The position numbers were made by a program, and so were the translations under genes. 64,000 nucleotides of DNA from contig CM037874.1 in the NCBI GenBank assembly GCA_021292105.1, positions 6,990,178-7,054,177 of the forward strand, read 5' to 3'. The notes under the pieces were generated by a model that saw only the letters and a list, made by a program, of their open reading frames with translations, made no database searches and was not told where the DNA came from. The first letter of the stretch is position 1. The number at the start of each line of letters is the position of its first letter. Origin of the DNA: Anadara kagoshimensis. Its lineage: Eukaryota > Mollusca > Bivalvia > Arcoida > Arcidae. Positions 1 to 13,900 of this stretch are shown one piece after another.

Positions 1-681
1 GTATATATATATTACAATAGTATAAATTCCTATGATTTTGGTATCAAGATATCACTTTAATTTGTAAATACTTTCCCTGTTCCAACATTGTGTAATTTAG
101 GAGTCATATTAAATTCAGATTGTAGTCTAACAATGGGTATATTTGTGATTAATCTGTCACCATGGAAATAGTAAATATAAAAATACAGTGGGTATTTCTA
201 TCTATACAGTAATTAGTTTATTATGTATCTTAATGAATACACAAGAAATTACAATGTATTCACTATGTATATATGACTGATTTAAAACTAAGGGGCAATA
301 ACTCTGTAACTCTTGACTGACCAAACAGATCAATGTGTACGATGGTTGTTCACTCTATAATATTTTTATGGTTTTAATGAACATGTCAATAGTATAGACA
401 TTGTAGACACAGTGATACAAACTGATACAACCATGATGCTGAAACAATGGTTGGTCGGATAAATGTCATATTTTTCAACTATACATGATGCTACAATTAA
501 AACTATAGGACTAATCTAAACACACGTTTATGTGGTATTTTGTGTATTTTGATCTGCTTATACTAGATCTCACATATAACAACCTACTGAGTGATGTCCA
601 ATCTGACAAAAAAATGATAATTCATTCCCAGTGGAACCCAGACATATATTTGATTAATTAATTGATTAATATAATCAGAAT
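1..681. other. AT-rich non-coding segment
   Basis: No supported gene. Positions 291-311 carry the motif GGGGCAATAACTCTGTAAC, a short dispersed motif whose relative (AAGGGCAATAACTCC) recurs near 39136. Otherwise unstructured AT-rich DNA, probably intron or 3' flank of the minus-strand gene to the right. Confidence 0.5.
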
Positions 682-935
682 TATAGGTAAACAACATTGA
701 CCTGTCCGTTTGACCTTTAATTAGGAATATTCATATAGGAGAGTCCACCTAATACATAGGTAGTGTTAAGATCCTAGTTAGTACATGCACGGTGCACAGG
801 TGTACTCTTTGAGGTGAGTATATCTCATGATATATACAAACTAAACACCTGTGCTCCCGATACATAAATGTACTTGCTCCGTGATAAATATTTAAATGAA
901 AGGTCAAGCGGACAGGTCAAAGTTGTTTACCTATA
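682..935. mobile_element. MITE family A, copy 1
   Basis: The two ends form inverted repeats of about 35 bp, TATAGGTAAACAAC at the left and its complement GTTTACCTATA at the right. Each arm contains two TGACCT half-sites. Interior is non-coding. Close copies lie at 17173-17405, 51481-51703 and 62178-62398, which shows a dispersed short transposon. Both ends abut TA-rich sequence, compatible with a TA target duplication, but the boundary is not certain. Confidence 0.85.
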
Positions 936-1670
936 CCAGTACATTTTTGCGTTATAATAAAATTGCACATCAGTAACAAACAAAGCTGACAAAATAATAA
1001 TATAATAATATGTAGTTTAATTTGTGTTTTAAGAGTCATGTGCTCTTTCTAAGTTTGTTCTTATCAAGTGATGATACCTCCAATTGGCTCCAAAACTTAA
1101 GACCTCATGGTCCCTGGATACCGATAAATTATCTGATCACCGTTCACCATGTTGTTTTTAGTAACAAAAAATGGCAAGAAAGGGACTTTATTACAATCCG
1201 GAGACTATTTGCTGATGTCAGCGATGATAGAATATTAATCTTGTGATCCATTATTAGGATAATGAGGATGACTGACAATCGATCAACGGCGATAATAATG
1301 ACATCACTACAGGTACACTTGCCCCCAAATATCATATACATGTATAAACATTGTGGACCACTAAGTCCATCACACTTGTACTAAGCCAGCCATTTATATA
1401 TGTATAGGCCTTACACAAGATAAAACTTTTTCTCACCAAGGACTACATCTGAATACAAACATAAGGTTGGTACATCTAATCCATCAAAAACTTTAATAAA
1501 CAATATCAGCATTTGGTGACAAAGCAGTTGTGTACATTATACAGTTCAGAAATATAATCATTACTTTCAAAACTTTTATAAACACTTTCAACATTAAAGA
1601 TTGATTGTCACAAGAAAAGGTATGGCTTAAGCAGTACAATATACAAGTCAGAAATGTGATAGATACTTAC
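936..1670. other. Non-coding, no recognisable gene
   Basis: Short open frames on both strands (for example 1022-1246) have no splice signals, motifs or compositional bias that would support coding. A possible minus-strand 3' exon of gene 1 near 1422-1455 (acceptor after TTGTATTCAG) would give only five codons then a stop in the required phase. It is too weak to call. Confidence 0.4.
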
Positions 1671-1951
1671 GCTTTTTCCTCCTCCTGGGGTGGTGGTGGC
1701 GGTGGTGGGGGTGTTTCTGCTTTAGGTGGTTCTTCTTCTTTCTTCATTTCTCTTTTCTTAGGTCTTCTATCATTTGATTTTTTCTTTTTAGAGGTACATT
1801 TGCGTCTTGTTGCAGGTGGTGGAGTTTCAGGTAGTTTAGGAACTATAATTGTCTCTGGGGTGGGTGGTGGCTGTTTGGGTGTGTCCCTTGCACTGGCGTC
1901 ATTAAAATTATCATTATCTAAGGGTATAACAACTGGAGGTATTTTCTCTGC
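1671..1951 (-). CDS. Gene 1 exon 9 (last exon seen)
   Basis: Acceptor TTTTTATAATATACAG precedes the exon, and the donor is GC|GTAAGTATC. The exon starts in phase 0, as exon 8 requires, and ends after two bases of a codon. It encodes 93 residues: a proline-rich start, a basic stretch rich in K and R (KKKKSNDRRPKKR, nuclear-localisation-like), a Glu run, then eight consecutive prolines and EEEK. The strand-shifted plus reading gives a Gly-rich open frame that is only a shadow. The following exon was not found and is probably beyond the left edge. Confidence 0.8.
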
Positions 1952-4900
1952 CTGTATATTATAAAAAATAAATATAAATTTTTACATGATAAACCCTTAA
2001 AATTATAACAAAGTGACAAAGACACGGTTTCCAATGACAACAAGAAGCTCTGGTCATTTAGTAAATTAGGTTCAGTATAAGTTTAAAATCTTATCCATGA
2101 AAAATGAAGGCAGTTTAAACTACCCCAAAGCTACCTACAACATTAACCTGTTCAAACTCAGTTTAAATGAAGACCGCATTCATGCCATAGGAGTTTAAAC
2201 TAAAACTGTCAGTGAAGCTGACCTGACCCCATATGTAGGTTTCGTCATTTGGTCATGTCCCTTAATCAATGCACCTGAATTTGGTATGCAGCATATCTCC
2301 TTATGCTGGTTTACTTTCATGCCAAATTTGATCAAAATCCATCAATAGATATGGAAACATTTCTGTCAAAGAAATACAAAACCTGCTGATATATCTATAA
2401 TAACTGAACCACGCCACTGCATTGATACTATGTAGTCATTCTATGTTTAGTGATCATTCAAAGTCAGGGGCATCAAAAGTACTGGAATCACACCAACACA
2501 CCATGTAGTCAACACTCTGTCTAGTGGCTATTCCAAGTCAGGGACTAATTAAAAATTGGATCACACCACCACACCATGGAGTCATCATTCTATTTCTAGT
2601 GACTGTCCTAAGTCAGGGACTACAAAAGTAATTGAAGTATATCCCAGCAAGAACATCATGTTGCTGTTACTCTATGTCCAGTGAAGTGTTTAATCTAAGA
2701 TTTTTCAGAAGGGGACATTTTCAAAACTTTCCTCTAAAGCACCATAACATCAGTAATTTTGCTTTCATGTAACATTAAATATGGCACACTTAAAAGCCTT
2801 AACAGTAGGGTCATTGGGAAAATAAGGAAAAAATCAATGGCCCCATGGCCCTTTCTAGGATGAACACTACTTATCTGTCGAAAGTCAGGGCTACAAAAGT
2901 ACTTGAATCACACCACTGGGAGAATATCATGTTGTCATCACTCTATTTCTAGTGACTATCCCAAGTCAGGGGTTATAAAAGTACTTGAATCACACAACTG
3001 CATGAATACCATGTCTAGTGACTATCCCAAGTCAGGGGTTATAAAAGTACTTGAATCACACAACTGCATGAATACCATGTCGCATAACTCCATGTCTAGT
3101 GACTATCCCAAGTCAGGGGTTATAAAAGTACTTGAATCACACAACTGCATGAATACCATGTCGCATAACTCCATGGCTAGTGACTATCCCAAGTCAGTGG
3201 TTATAAAAGTACTTGAATCACACAACTGCATGAATACCATGTCGCATAACTCCATGTCTAGTGACTATCCCAAGTCAGGGGTTATAAAAGTACTTGAATC
3301 AAATGACTGCATGAATACCATGTCACATAATTCCATGTCTAGTGACTATCCCAAGTCAGTGGTTATAAAAGTACTTAAATTACATGACTGCATGAATACC
3401 ATGTCGCATCATTCCATGTCTAGTGACTATCCCAAGTCAGGGGTTATAAAAGTACTTGAATTACATGACTGCATGAATACCATGTCGCATCACTCTATGT
3501 CTAAAGACTGCACAAAGTCAGGAGCTACATAAGTACTGAAACCACACCACTGTGAGGACACCATGTTGTCATCACTCTATGTCTATAGTGACTACCACAA
3601 GTCATAGATGATATAAGTATTGGAATCACACCACCACACCATGTTGTCATCACTCTATGTCTATAGTGACTATCACAAGTCAGGGATGACATAAGTATTG
3701 GAATCACACCACCACACCATGTTGTCATCACTCTATGTCTATAGTGACTACCACAAGTCATAGATGATATAAGTATTGGAATCACACCACCACACCATGT
3801 TGTCATTACTCTATGTCTATAGTGACTACCACAAGTCATAGATGATATAAGTATTGGAATCACACCACCACACCATGTTGTCATCACTCTATGTCTAGTG
3901 ACTATCACAAATCAGGGATGACATAAGTATTGGATCACACCACCATACCATGTTGTCATCACTCTATGTCTAGTGACTATCACAAGTCAGGGATGACATA
4001 AGTATTGGAATCACACCACCACACCATGTTGTCATCACTCTATGTCTAGTGACTATCACAAGTCAGGGATGACATAAGTATTGGAATCACACCACCACAC
4101 AATGTTGTCATCACTCTATGTCTAGTGACTATAACAAGTCAGGGATGACATAAGTATTGGAATCACACCACCACACCATGTTGTCATCACTCTATGTCTA
4201 GTGACTATCCCAAGTCAGGGATGACATAAGTACTTGAATCACACCACCACACCATGTTGTTATCACTCTATGTCTAGTGACTATCACAAGTCAGGGATGA
4301 CATAAGTATTGGAATCACACCACCACACCATGTTGTCATCACTCTATGTCTAGTGACTATCACAAGTCAGGGATGACATAAGTACTTGAATCACACCACC
4401 ACACCATGTTGTCATCACTCTATGTCTAGTGACTATCACAAGTCAGGGATGTCATAAGTATTGGAATCACACCACCACACCATGTTGTCATCACTCTATG
4501 TCTAGTGACTATCACAAGTCAGGGATGACATAAGTACTGGAATCACCACACCACACCATGTTGTCATCACTCTATGTCTAGTGACTATCACAAGTCAGGG
4601 ATGACATAAGTATTGGAATCACACCACCGTACCATGTTGTCATCACTCTATGTCTAGTGACTATCACAAGTCATGGATGACATAAGTACTTGAATCACAC
4701 CACCACACCATGTTGTCATCACTCTATGTCTAGTGACTATCACAAGTCAGGGATGACATAAGTACTTGAATCACACCACCACACCATGTTGTCATCACTC
4801 TATGTCTAGTGACTATCACAAGTCAGGGATGACATAAGTATTGGAATCACACCACCACACCATGTTGTCATCACTCTATGTCTAGTGACTATCACAAGTC

Positions 4901-7900
4901 AGGGGTTCCGTAAACCAGTGATCTCAATAATTATGATTTTATCTTTGTGGTTTGTTTATTATGAGTAAGATAAATTTATTTTGTTGTTTTAAATGTTAAA
5001 TAGTTTTTATATTCAAATTCTATTTTTCATTTTATCTAAATTGTCAATTTAAATCAAACATACATGAATATATGTTAATTAAAATAACGTTTTCTAACTG
5101 TGAAACAAAATCATTGGCTTAGAAAATAACTTGTAATGATCGAAATTAACGATTTCTAAATTACAATAAAAATAATTAGTGTTCCTATTATACTAGACAC
5201 ATAAAATTGATACTTTAGATTAACGAACCATCACAAATTAATAGAAAAAATAATCAGTTATTTCTAACAAGCGTAAACTTATCAACAGGGTATTACTATA
5301 ATGCTAACAAGTTCCTAATCAACAACTCACCTGGTATCTGGTAACTATGACGATAACAATTTCCAAGAAGTTATATAAAAATATTATTTCATTATATCCA
5401 ATGAATTAAGATTTAACAAAAAATCTATGTATTCACTTCAGGGTTGCATTTATCGTAATTGCTGCGGAGAAGCTGTTGTTAATAGGATACCTTATCAACG
5501 ACGACGGAAAAATGTGGGAGATGAAAATTATTGATGTTAAAACTAATTGTATCCAGAAAATAATCCTGCAATATATACATACATTTTCTAGCCGGATAAT
5601 ATGAGGCGAGTTTTTGAATGAATAATAAATAAAAGAGTGTATTTATAAATAAAACATTTGGTTCTAAAGCATACAGCAAAAATCAATGAAACACCAGAAC
5701 TAGTTTTATATACCTCTGCGTGTTTTTTGTTTGAGCAACAAACATCAATATTGTTCTCTGATATTGTTGGAAGTTAAAAGCGTCAGAGTTAGCTGTATAT
5801 ACAGTTTTCTAATTACTATTAGCTTTCACACAATGGTCTATCATGACCCTTAAAGCTGTGAAATTAATCTACAATAACGCATAAATAACGATTGTGTGAA
5901 CATTTAAAAATCAATTGAAAAGTTCAACCTTATTATAAAATATAAATATAAATAGTTTAATCTTATATTTTTGCTTCTTTTAAATTTGTAAATTTCATTA
6001 TATTTAAATAATTGTGTAATTTTAAAATTTATAAATTAAATCGAAAAAGAAAAACTCATTATTATCATGATTCTAACTAGAAAAAATTGGCATCTATTGA
6101 ATAACAATACATTTTTCTCTTAGTTAGTGAAAAGACGCTGTGTAAATTTGAAAATTAAATTAGGTTTTGAATGGTATTGTGGAAAAGCATGCAATTAAAT
6201 TAAAAACTATTCAATATTTTGGGAAAAAAGTGCTTATTTAATTTAAGTGAACTGGGTGTTACATCTTAGTCTAGATTTTTAAGTTATATTTATATTAAGA
6301 CATTACCAGCTATAGATAAAGTTACAAGGCTTTTTATATGTAAGAAATTTGTTATCCATGAATTTCATTGTTAAATGAAAGTACAGTCTTCATTGCTTTT
6401 CAAGTCTCTGGTTCTATGATGGCACCTGAATTACAACCACTGCAACCCATTTATTCCGCAAGCACACTTCATCAAACTTACAAATGATAAACAGTTTCTA
6501 GTAAAATGTATAGCAGATTCCATCAGCCCTATCCCATAATATTAAGTAAAGCATTTGATGTTTTTCAGGTACTATTTAGATTTTAGAACCAAGTCCATTT
6601 GACTTAGACCTTACTAGTGTGAGAGTTATCTTCCTTACACAAATCTGAAAACTGCTTAATAACTACTTACCGAGTCTTTTTCAACTTTGTCAATAGTTTC
6701 TGGTGGTTTGGCTATAAAAGAAGAAAATAATAACTAAATTACTTAAAATCTTTACATTTACAACATATGCATATAAAACATTATGCCCAATAAAACATAA
6801 TGTAAGGTAAAATATAAATCTATGATATAGTTTGACACATGGGCATGAAAATAAATTCAAACAATTGTCAAATGATATAACGTTAACATTTCAATATTCA
6901 ATAGTTCAAATGACATAAATAAGATATAGCAAAATTAAAATAATGTTTAGAATCTAATTATTAAGTGTGCTTCACAGTTCCGGGTGTTGCATATGGCAAT
7001 TAATCATAAGAAATACCTGTTAATCTAGACAAGTTTAAAAAATTTAAGAATTAAAATTTGCCAAAAATTTCAAGAAAAGTTTAGTCGTCGTACACTGGTT
7101 GTAGAGCTTTACGCTTCTCTCTAACTTCTTTTGGTAATAATATTTTGAAACTTTTTATTTACTTACATGTGTAAGATAAAAATGAAAAAAAACTATAAGT
7201 GTAATACTGAGCCTTGGATATAAAAGAACAAAATATGATAATATAAAGAAATTTGACTTGTATGTTTTACATATCCAATTGGGTTTTTTACCAAATTGAA
7301 TTCTCCAGTTTACTGTGTACTGAAATATTATTTCTGACAGATATGCAATACATTTATATCACAAATTACAAGAATAACATTGTTTTACAGGAAAATGTCA
7401 GAATATGTGATTATATTATGGGGTACATACATAAATATATAAAGTGTACTTCACAGTCCAAAAAACTAAAATTCAGGTGTTGCATATGACAATTGATCAT
7501 AAGGAATACCTGTTTATCTAGACAAGTTTAAAAAATTAAAGAATTAAAATTTGCCAGAAATATCAAGAAAAGTTTAGTCAAGGAATATTATGTTTGTACT
7601 TAGTCTCTGAAAGGATCTTTTAAGTTCATGAATATTTTGTTTGTAAAACTACACTAAGTCTCTTAAAATATGTTTTAATTCAATAATTACTTTGCTTGTA
7701 AAATTACACAAAAATAAAAGAAAACATCTTTATTTAATTAATATTTTGTTTAAAAAAAAGGCAGCAAATCTCTGAAAACATCTTAGTAATCAACAAACAA
7801 ATAAAAACACTGCATATCAAACAACTACAAACAGTTATCATAAAAATAGGTTTCAAACACTCTGTAAAATTCACAACAAAATAATAAAATTTCTTCAAGC

Positions 7901-10900
7901 AAACTGCAGTCAAATAAACAACAAAAGAGTCAAGTCCAAACAATAGAATTATATATCTATATATATATATAAACGACAGGCCATCATACGGGTTTTCCAT
8001 ATATAAGGATATATATATCCTTGATATATGATGATTATTTTCCTTGTACAAAAAAGAGTGGGATTAACAACCCCAATCAAAAGTATCTTATTTATAGCAG
8101 TCAGTTATGCAATGGTAGAGGAAACAAGAGTGTCCAAAGAAAACCAAAGACCTTCCACAAGCAAAATAATAGAATTATTATAAATGACAGCTAGGCCATA
8201 TGGTTTTTTCACGTTCTTAATATTGTATTTTTCTCATATGATGATTATTTTCATTGTATAAAGAAAAGTGGGATTACCATCCCCCCATATCAAGATTTTT
8301 TACTTATAGCAGTCAGTTATGGAATGACAGTGGAAACAGGAATGTCCAAAGAAAACCAAAGACCTTCAACAAGCATACTGAAAACTTTTTAACTAGGAAG
8401 CTGCCTGCATGGTAATCACTTGTATAAGCTTTTGAGACAATGATTATTATGCATTGAAAATAACTCAAAGAAATAATTTCCAGAGATAACAAAGTCTACA
8501 CTACAATGTTAACCACAAGAGATCTGCAAATCCAAAGTCTCATCTGGAAAGTGCTGACTCAATGGATTCATATAAAATAACTGTAACTAAAAGCTTTTCC
8601 AAATGTACATGGCAGTTACAGACACTGACCATGCACATTTTCAGGTGATAAAAACAAATAACTGGTGATGTTTGAGCAGAAAAAAAGCAGCATTGACATT
8701 TCTAATAAAAATAATTATATAATTATAAAGACAAAATCACTTCACACATTACAGGGTGTAAGCATTTCATCAAGAGGGGACAGGAGTATGCCAGGTACTT
8801 AATTACTTCTTTATCTAGAAAATGTAAAAGTTGATACAAAAGACATGTGTCTTGAAAACTCCTGAAGAGAAGAATAAAATATCAGTAAGGCTAATTGATC
8901 AAGATTTAAAATAAAGCTTAAAGATGATTGCTGTTGGAGAAACATTTCATAAGCAAGAGAAACAGAATGGACTGAACCATTCCTTTAGCTTGGGACATAC
9001 CAATAACTTTTGTAGGAGTAGATGGGGTATTTTTACCCTTATTTTTAAGTACAAAACTAACTCTGCTGATCCCTTTTGTTTCATCTAGAATAAGTAAATA
9101 ATATTCAATATATTATATACTTTTTCATTTATAAATAAGCTGCAGCATTATATAACAATTTTACCAGTAGATCACATGAAACATTTAAACTGTTCAAAAT
9201 TTAAATAGTCAATCATCAATCAATAATCACTCATCACAACTCCACTGATTCACTGACATCATATGCATACTATAGTATTATTCGTGAAGTACTAATTTTT
9301 AATATTGCAGTCAAAAATTTTCCCATTTTTTAAAATAATTCATATTCCAAATTTTAAAGTCAGTTTCATAAATCCACAAAAAAACTATACTCCGTGAAAA
9401 AGTTGGAAATTACAACACCGTGAAAATTTGAACCTGTAAAATTGTAATAATATTTCTAGTATAGCTTTCACCATCAAATGCTTAAATAAGAAATTCTTGA
9501 AAATAAAACTGTCAGTTAAATGAATTGGTTTATAATTTTGCAGTTATTTTCTGCTGATGAGTAGTTGTTTTCATTTGCTATTTGCAGTCCAGAGTAAAAT
9601 TCTATCTTGGTTGCATGGTTACTTTATGGCAAAGAAATGTGCAATGTACCTTGGTAGTCACATGTCAAGGCTCAAGCACTGTAGTACAACCCCAGCTAGA
9701 AACATGATTATGAATCCTGTCGAAGTTTGCTGATTCAATCAGTAATTGCAATGAAAAATACAATTATGTTCTCAAAAACACAAATATATTCCTCTTTGTT
9801 TGACTTTCACCTGTACAAATGGTTTGACTAAATGAAAGAACAAATAATCTTCCAACACATTTTTCAGTTTCAATTTATGTAGTCTCATCTGGCATATGGG
9901 TACATTTGATATTGTTCAAATACATTTACCGGTAAGTACAGGTTTTCAAATGTAGGCTAGGTGAGACTATACCTTTCACTTTAATCCTTCCTTTAATCAG
10001 AGCACAATTACTCTTCCAGAACATATAGTCTTACCAACAACGTATCAGTAAGTGAGCTTCATGTATCAGTGATAATGCACACACACACTGTTTATGATGA
10101 TTATCAGAGTTTAACATCTATGAGCGTACATGTGACAACGTTTAAACAACTTATTGGTATTTTATAATGCTATTTTGTTTAACATCTATGAGCGTACATG
10201 TGACACTGTTTATACAAGTTATTGATATTTTTGAATGCTATTTTGATCAACAATCAAACAACTTTTTAGCTGCTTACCATTTGTTCATTTTGGCATTATA
10301 GGTGTCTGGTATACATATATATACTGGTATATAATGTGCATATAAATACATTGTATAACTAATACACTTATATGGTAATACTTATAGAATATACATTTTG
10401 TAAGCTAACAACATGGTAAATATTCATATATAAATTATATGGGAGCTAGAATACATCATAATATTATATCACATATGCATATGAAAAAGCTCTAAGAGTA
10501 TTCAAAGGTAAAACAATGGGTTTCATCTGTGCACCACATGACACCCACAATTATTTGTGTTGGACTACAGTCAAACCTACCATAATTAAAGGCCATCTCT
10601 ATAACACGGCAACCTGCTTTTAAAGACCAGTAAAATTTTATCCAAATTGCTCTTTATTCATTTTACTGGAACCTCTATATGAGTGCCACCTGTCCACAAA
10701 AAGCACTTCTTTGGTTCCCTTGGGTGGTCTTTATAAACAGGTTTGACTGTATTACTTTTTGGTAGTATGGAAATACTCTGCAAACTTACAAAACAATTTC
10801 ATTTCCACTAGAAAATGTCAAGTCATTCCAATTTATTTAAACCAATAGTTCTATGCCAACTATGGGTATCCTGTGGTACTCTTGACAAGCCCAATTTAAT

Positions 10901-13900
10901 ATAATAATATATACAATATATGGTTTGTTTTAGCGCAATATACATGTGTTCTGCATAATAATATGGCAAGGCTGTGGGGCAATATTAGAGGTAAAACAAT
11001 TAAATAGAGATAATTAATGTGTGCAATTAGCAGGCATGAACAGCAGAATTAGCTGAGTGCTTATTTATAGTTTTTTCAAATTAAAATTAATGTGTGTCAT
11101 AATATTAGGTGGCTAGAATTGCTTGCTTCATAAACATTAGGAGATGAATAGAATTACCAGTAACAATTTTTGTGAGGAAGCAGTTCAGTAAGCCAAGAAT
11201 TCATTTAACTTTGTCAGTATTAATATTACGTTATAACAAGCTCGCCTACACATCTGGTCTTTTATTAATTTAAAATAAAATCTTTAACAAATTTTTATCA
11301 AACACTATTATATTGAACATTATAAATCAATGTAAATGTTATTTTCAGTAGTACCTTTTTAAGATATAAGATATATCCTGCCCAGTATATACAGTTAAAT
11401 CTGTATATAAAGGCCATCAAAAGAATATGAACTCCTTAGACAGATTTTCTTTATTAAGAAGTTCTCTTTGGTTAAAAATTGAAAGCTATGGGACTTAAAA
11501 ACAGTGGTCTGTAATGAAGAAGTGGTTTTTATCATAGATTTGCTCACTACAGCCGGTTTTACTTTATTCACACACCCTTTTTCACCATAAAATCCCACAA
11601 GATGTCTAATTTCTGTTGGCTTTTGTTTATCCAATTTGGAGAAGATAAAAATTTAATTCATACATAAAATACAATTTTATTTGTTCAAGTGTACCTAATG
11701 GTAATCTATTTTAATTTGTTAAAAACACATATATGTTTATGACAAATGTTTGGGAAAGAGGAAAAGATCTAAAGTGGGAGGCAATGAAGAATGTACATGT
11801 ACCATTCCTTGTGAACATTCATTTTATGGGCTTAATATTTATATTTTATCTAAAATATCTAAGGTCTAGCAATTGTATTTTTCCTATATGCTCCTTGTTA
11901 CTTCATGGCCACCAAATTAAGACAAATTGATTTAGAAAAGTTTATGTATGACAAATGACAATACAGTCAATCATTGCAATAGCTCCTCCATGTTTCACCT
12001 TTGACTTATGCCTGGTGAGATAAAAACTGCTTGAATAAATAATGCTATATAATGTTATAATGCACTAAAAACTTTTAAAAACCAAAAAACAAATATCATT
12101 TGTTAAATAATTAGCATGCCTGTCACTGCAAAGAAGGAAAAAAATTAGTGATTAATTACCAAAAAAAATAAAATAAATAAATTTCATTCACAATCGTGCA
12201 AACAGAGGTGCAAAGCATGATAGGATACCAGTATTGGCTTTTAGGATATCTAAGGTGAGGTGTCGTGGTTTTTTGGACATAACATCTGACTTACACTCCA
12301 CGACTACGACAGGTGCTCTGATTGGTGGATCTTCAATATCATTTTCTATCGGAATCTCAATAACTGGCTCCGAAACCTTAACTTCTGTAACACAATATAC
12401 CACATGTGAGCAAGTCGTGTGGGAAAAGGGAGACAACTCTAATGATATTTTATCACTTTGACAAATGAATAACAGAAAGATGGTAAAATAAATTGACATT
12501 AAGCAGTGAAACATTGATCAAGAAATTATATCATAAGAAAGTTAAAACTACTGTGGACTCTGAATACAAAGAATGCCCATTTAACAAAATCAGTTTCAAC
12601 AATTCAATTTTTTTTATTCTTATTATTAAATTGTGTGAATTTCTCAAGTGAGTATCTTTATGAACTTTTAAAATTTTATTATTAGAAATAATGTGTGAAG
12701 TCAAATGTTCTTGAAACATGTATTTAAAACAACATAGTTTGTTTATGAATCTATAACAGTTTACTAATATTTGGTTTAAGTTTCACAATCATTCCTTACT
12801 TAAATTTTCCTTAACATAAATCAGTTTGGCAATATTTATTTTACGGTACTAACTAGCAATAAAAAGTTCAACAAAACTGACACTTAGATATAACAAACTT
12901 AGAGTGATTTTTAAAATGACACCTTAAATCCATGTATATTTCAAAAACTAATGAGGTTATTCAGATTTCAAATTTGTAAGAGTTAATTTAAGGAAAATCT
13001 TAGTTAAGAAATGATTGTGAAACTTTTCATTGTAAATTCTGTCTGAATGATGCACTATGTCTATAAAGAAAGAAGTTAAAATTACTGCCCACTGACTTTT
13101 CTCAATATTCAGATTCCACTGTAGAATGACAACAAAAAGGACAATGTTCTGTTGTGTATAAAAAGTAAAAATGAATTTTCATTCTCTATGGAACATTCCA
13201 AAACCATGTGCAATATTTGCTCATACCCCTTTGTTTACATAAAAGTTACCCTTGTATATGAACAATAATTTGCAACATTATTAATAATAAGAATTTTTAC
13301 CTTCTTTCTCCTGGGTTTCATCCTGGTCCGTTACAGAACTTGGTGAAGTTGGGCGTCCCTCTGTTCCTCCAGACTTTTTCCTGTTAATAATTTCAAAGTT
13401 ACAAAGCAGATAAAGTCATCATTTTTGTTTCATTATACTGGCCCCAGTTTCACAAATTATTTTTAGCTTAGATTTCCTTAATTCAAATATGACAGAATCT
13501 TCATAATTTTGTTAATTTTTATCATATTCAATAGTTTAAGGTCATTTAGAAGATAATTATAGCATAAAACATTTGTATTTAGTTTTGTAAACAATATTTA
13601 TTTATAGTTCCAAAAAGGATTGCCAAAATTTGCTAAATTTAAATTAAGAAAAATCTTAGCTAAGAAATGATTGTGAATTTTGGGTCAGGAGATAAATCCA
13701 AAATTTGATTAGTCCAGATAATGCTAAAAACAGTACTAAATAGATTTATGAAGGTAGAACTTGCTTTGATATCCAACCAGAACTTTGGGAATTACAAAAA
13801 TCACCAAAAAATATGCTGCCTTAAAAGAAATTTAGACCAAAAAAGTTTTTGAACAATTTACATGGTATGGAATCCTTCATCATGTTGATATCATTATAGT

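Noticed and set aside
1605..1964. Plus-strand Gly-rich ORF
   Set aside because: Shadow of the proline-rich gene 1 exon 9 on the opposite strand.
2903..3532. 209-codon plus-strand ORF with 27-residue repeats
   Set aside because: It is the translation of the 81-bp satellite; no start context, splice site or flanking coding sequence.
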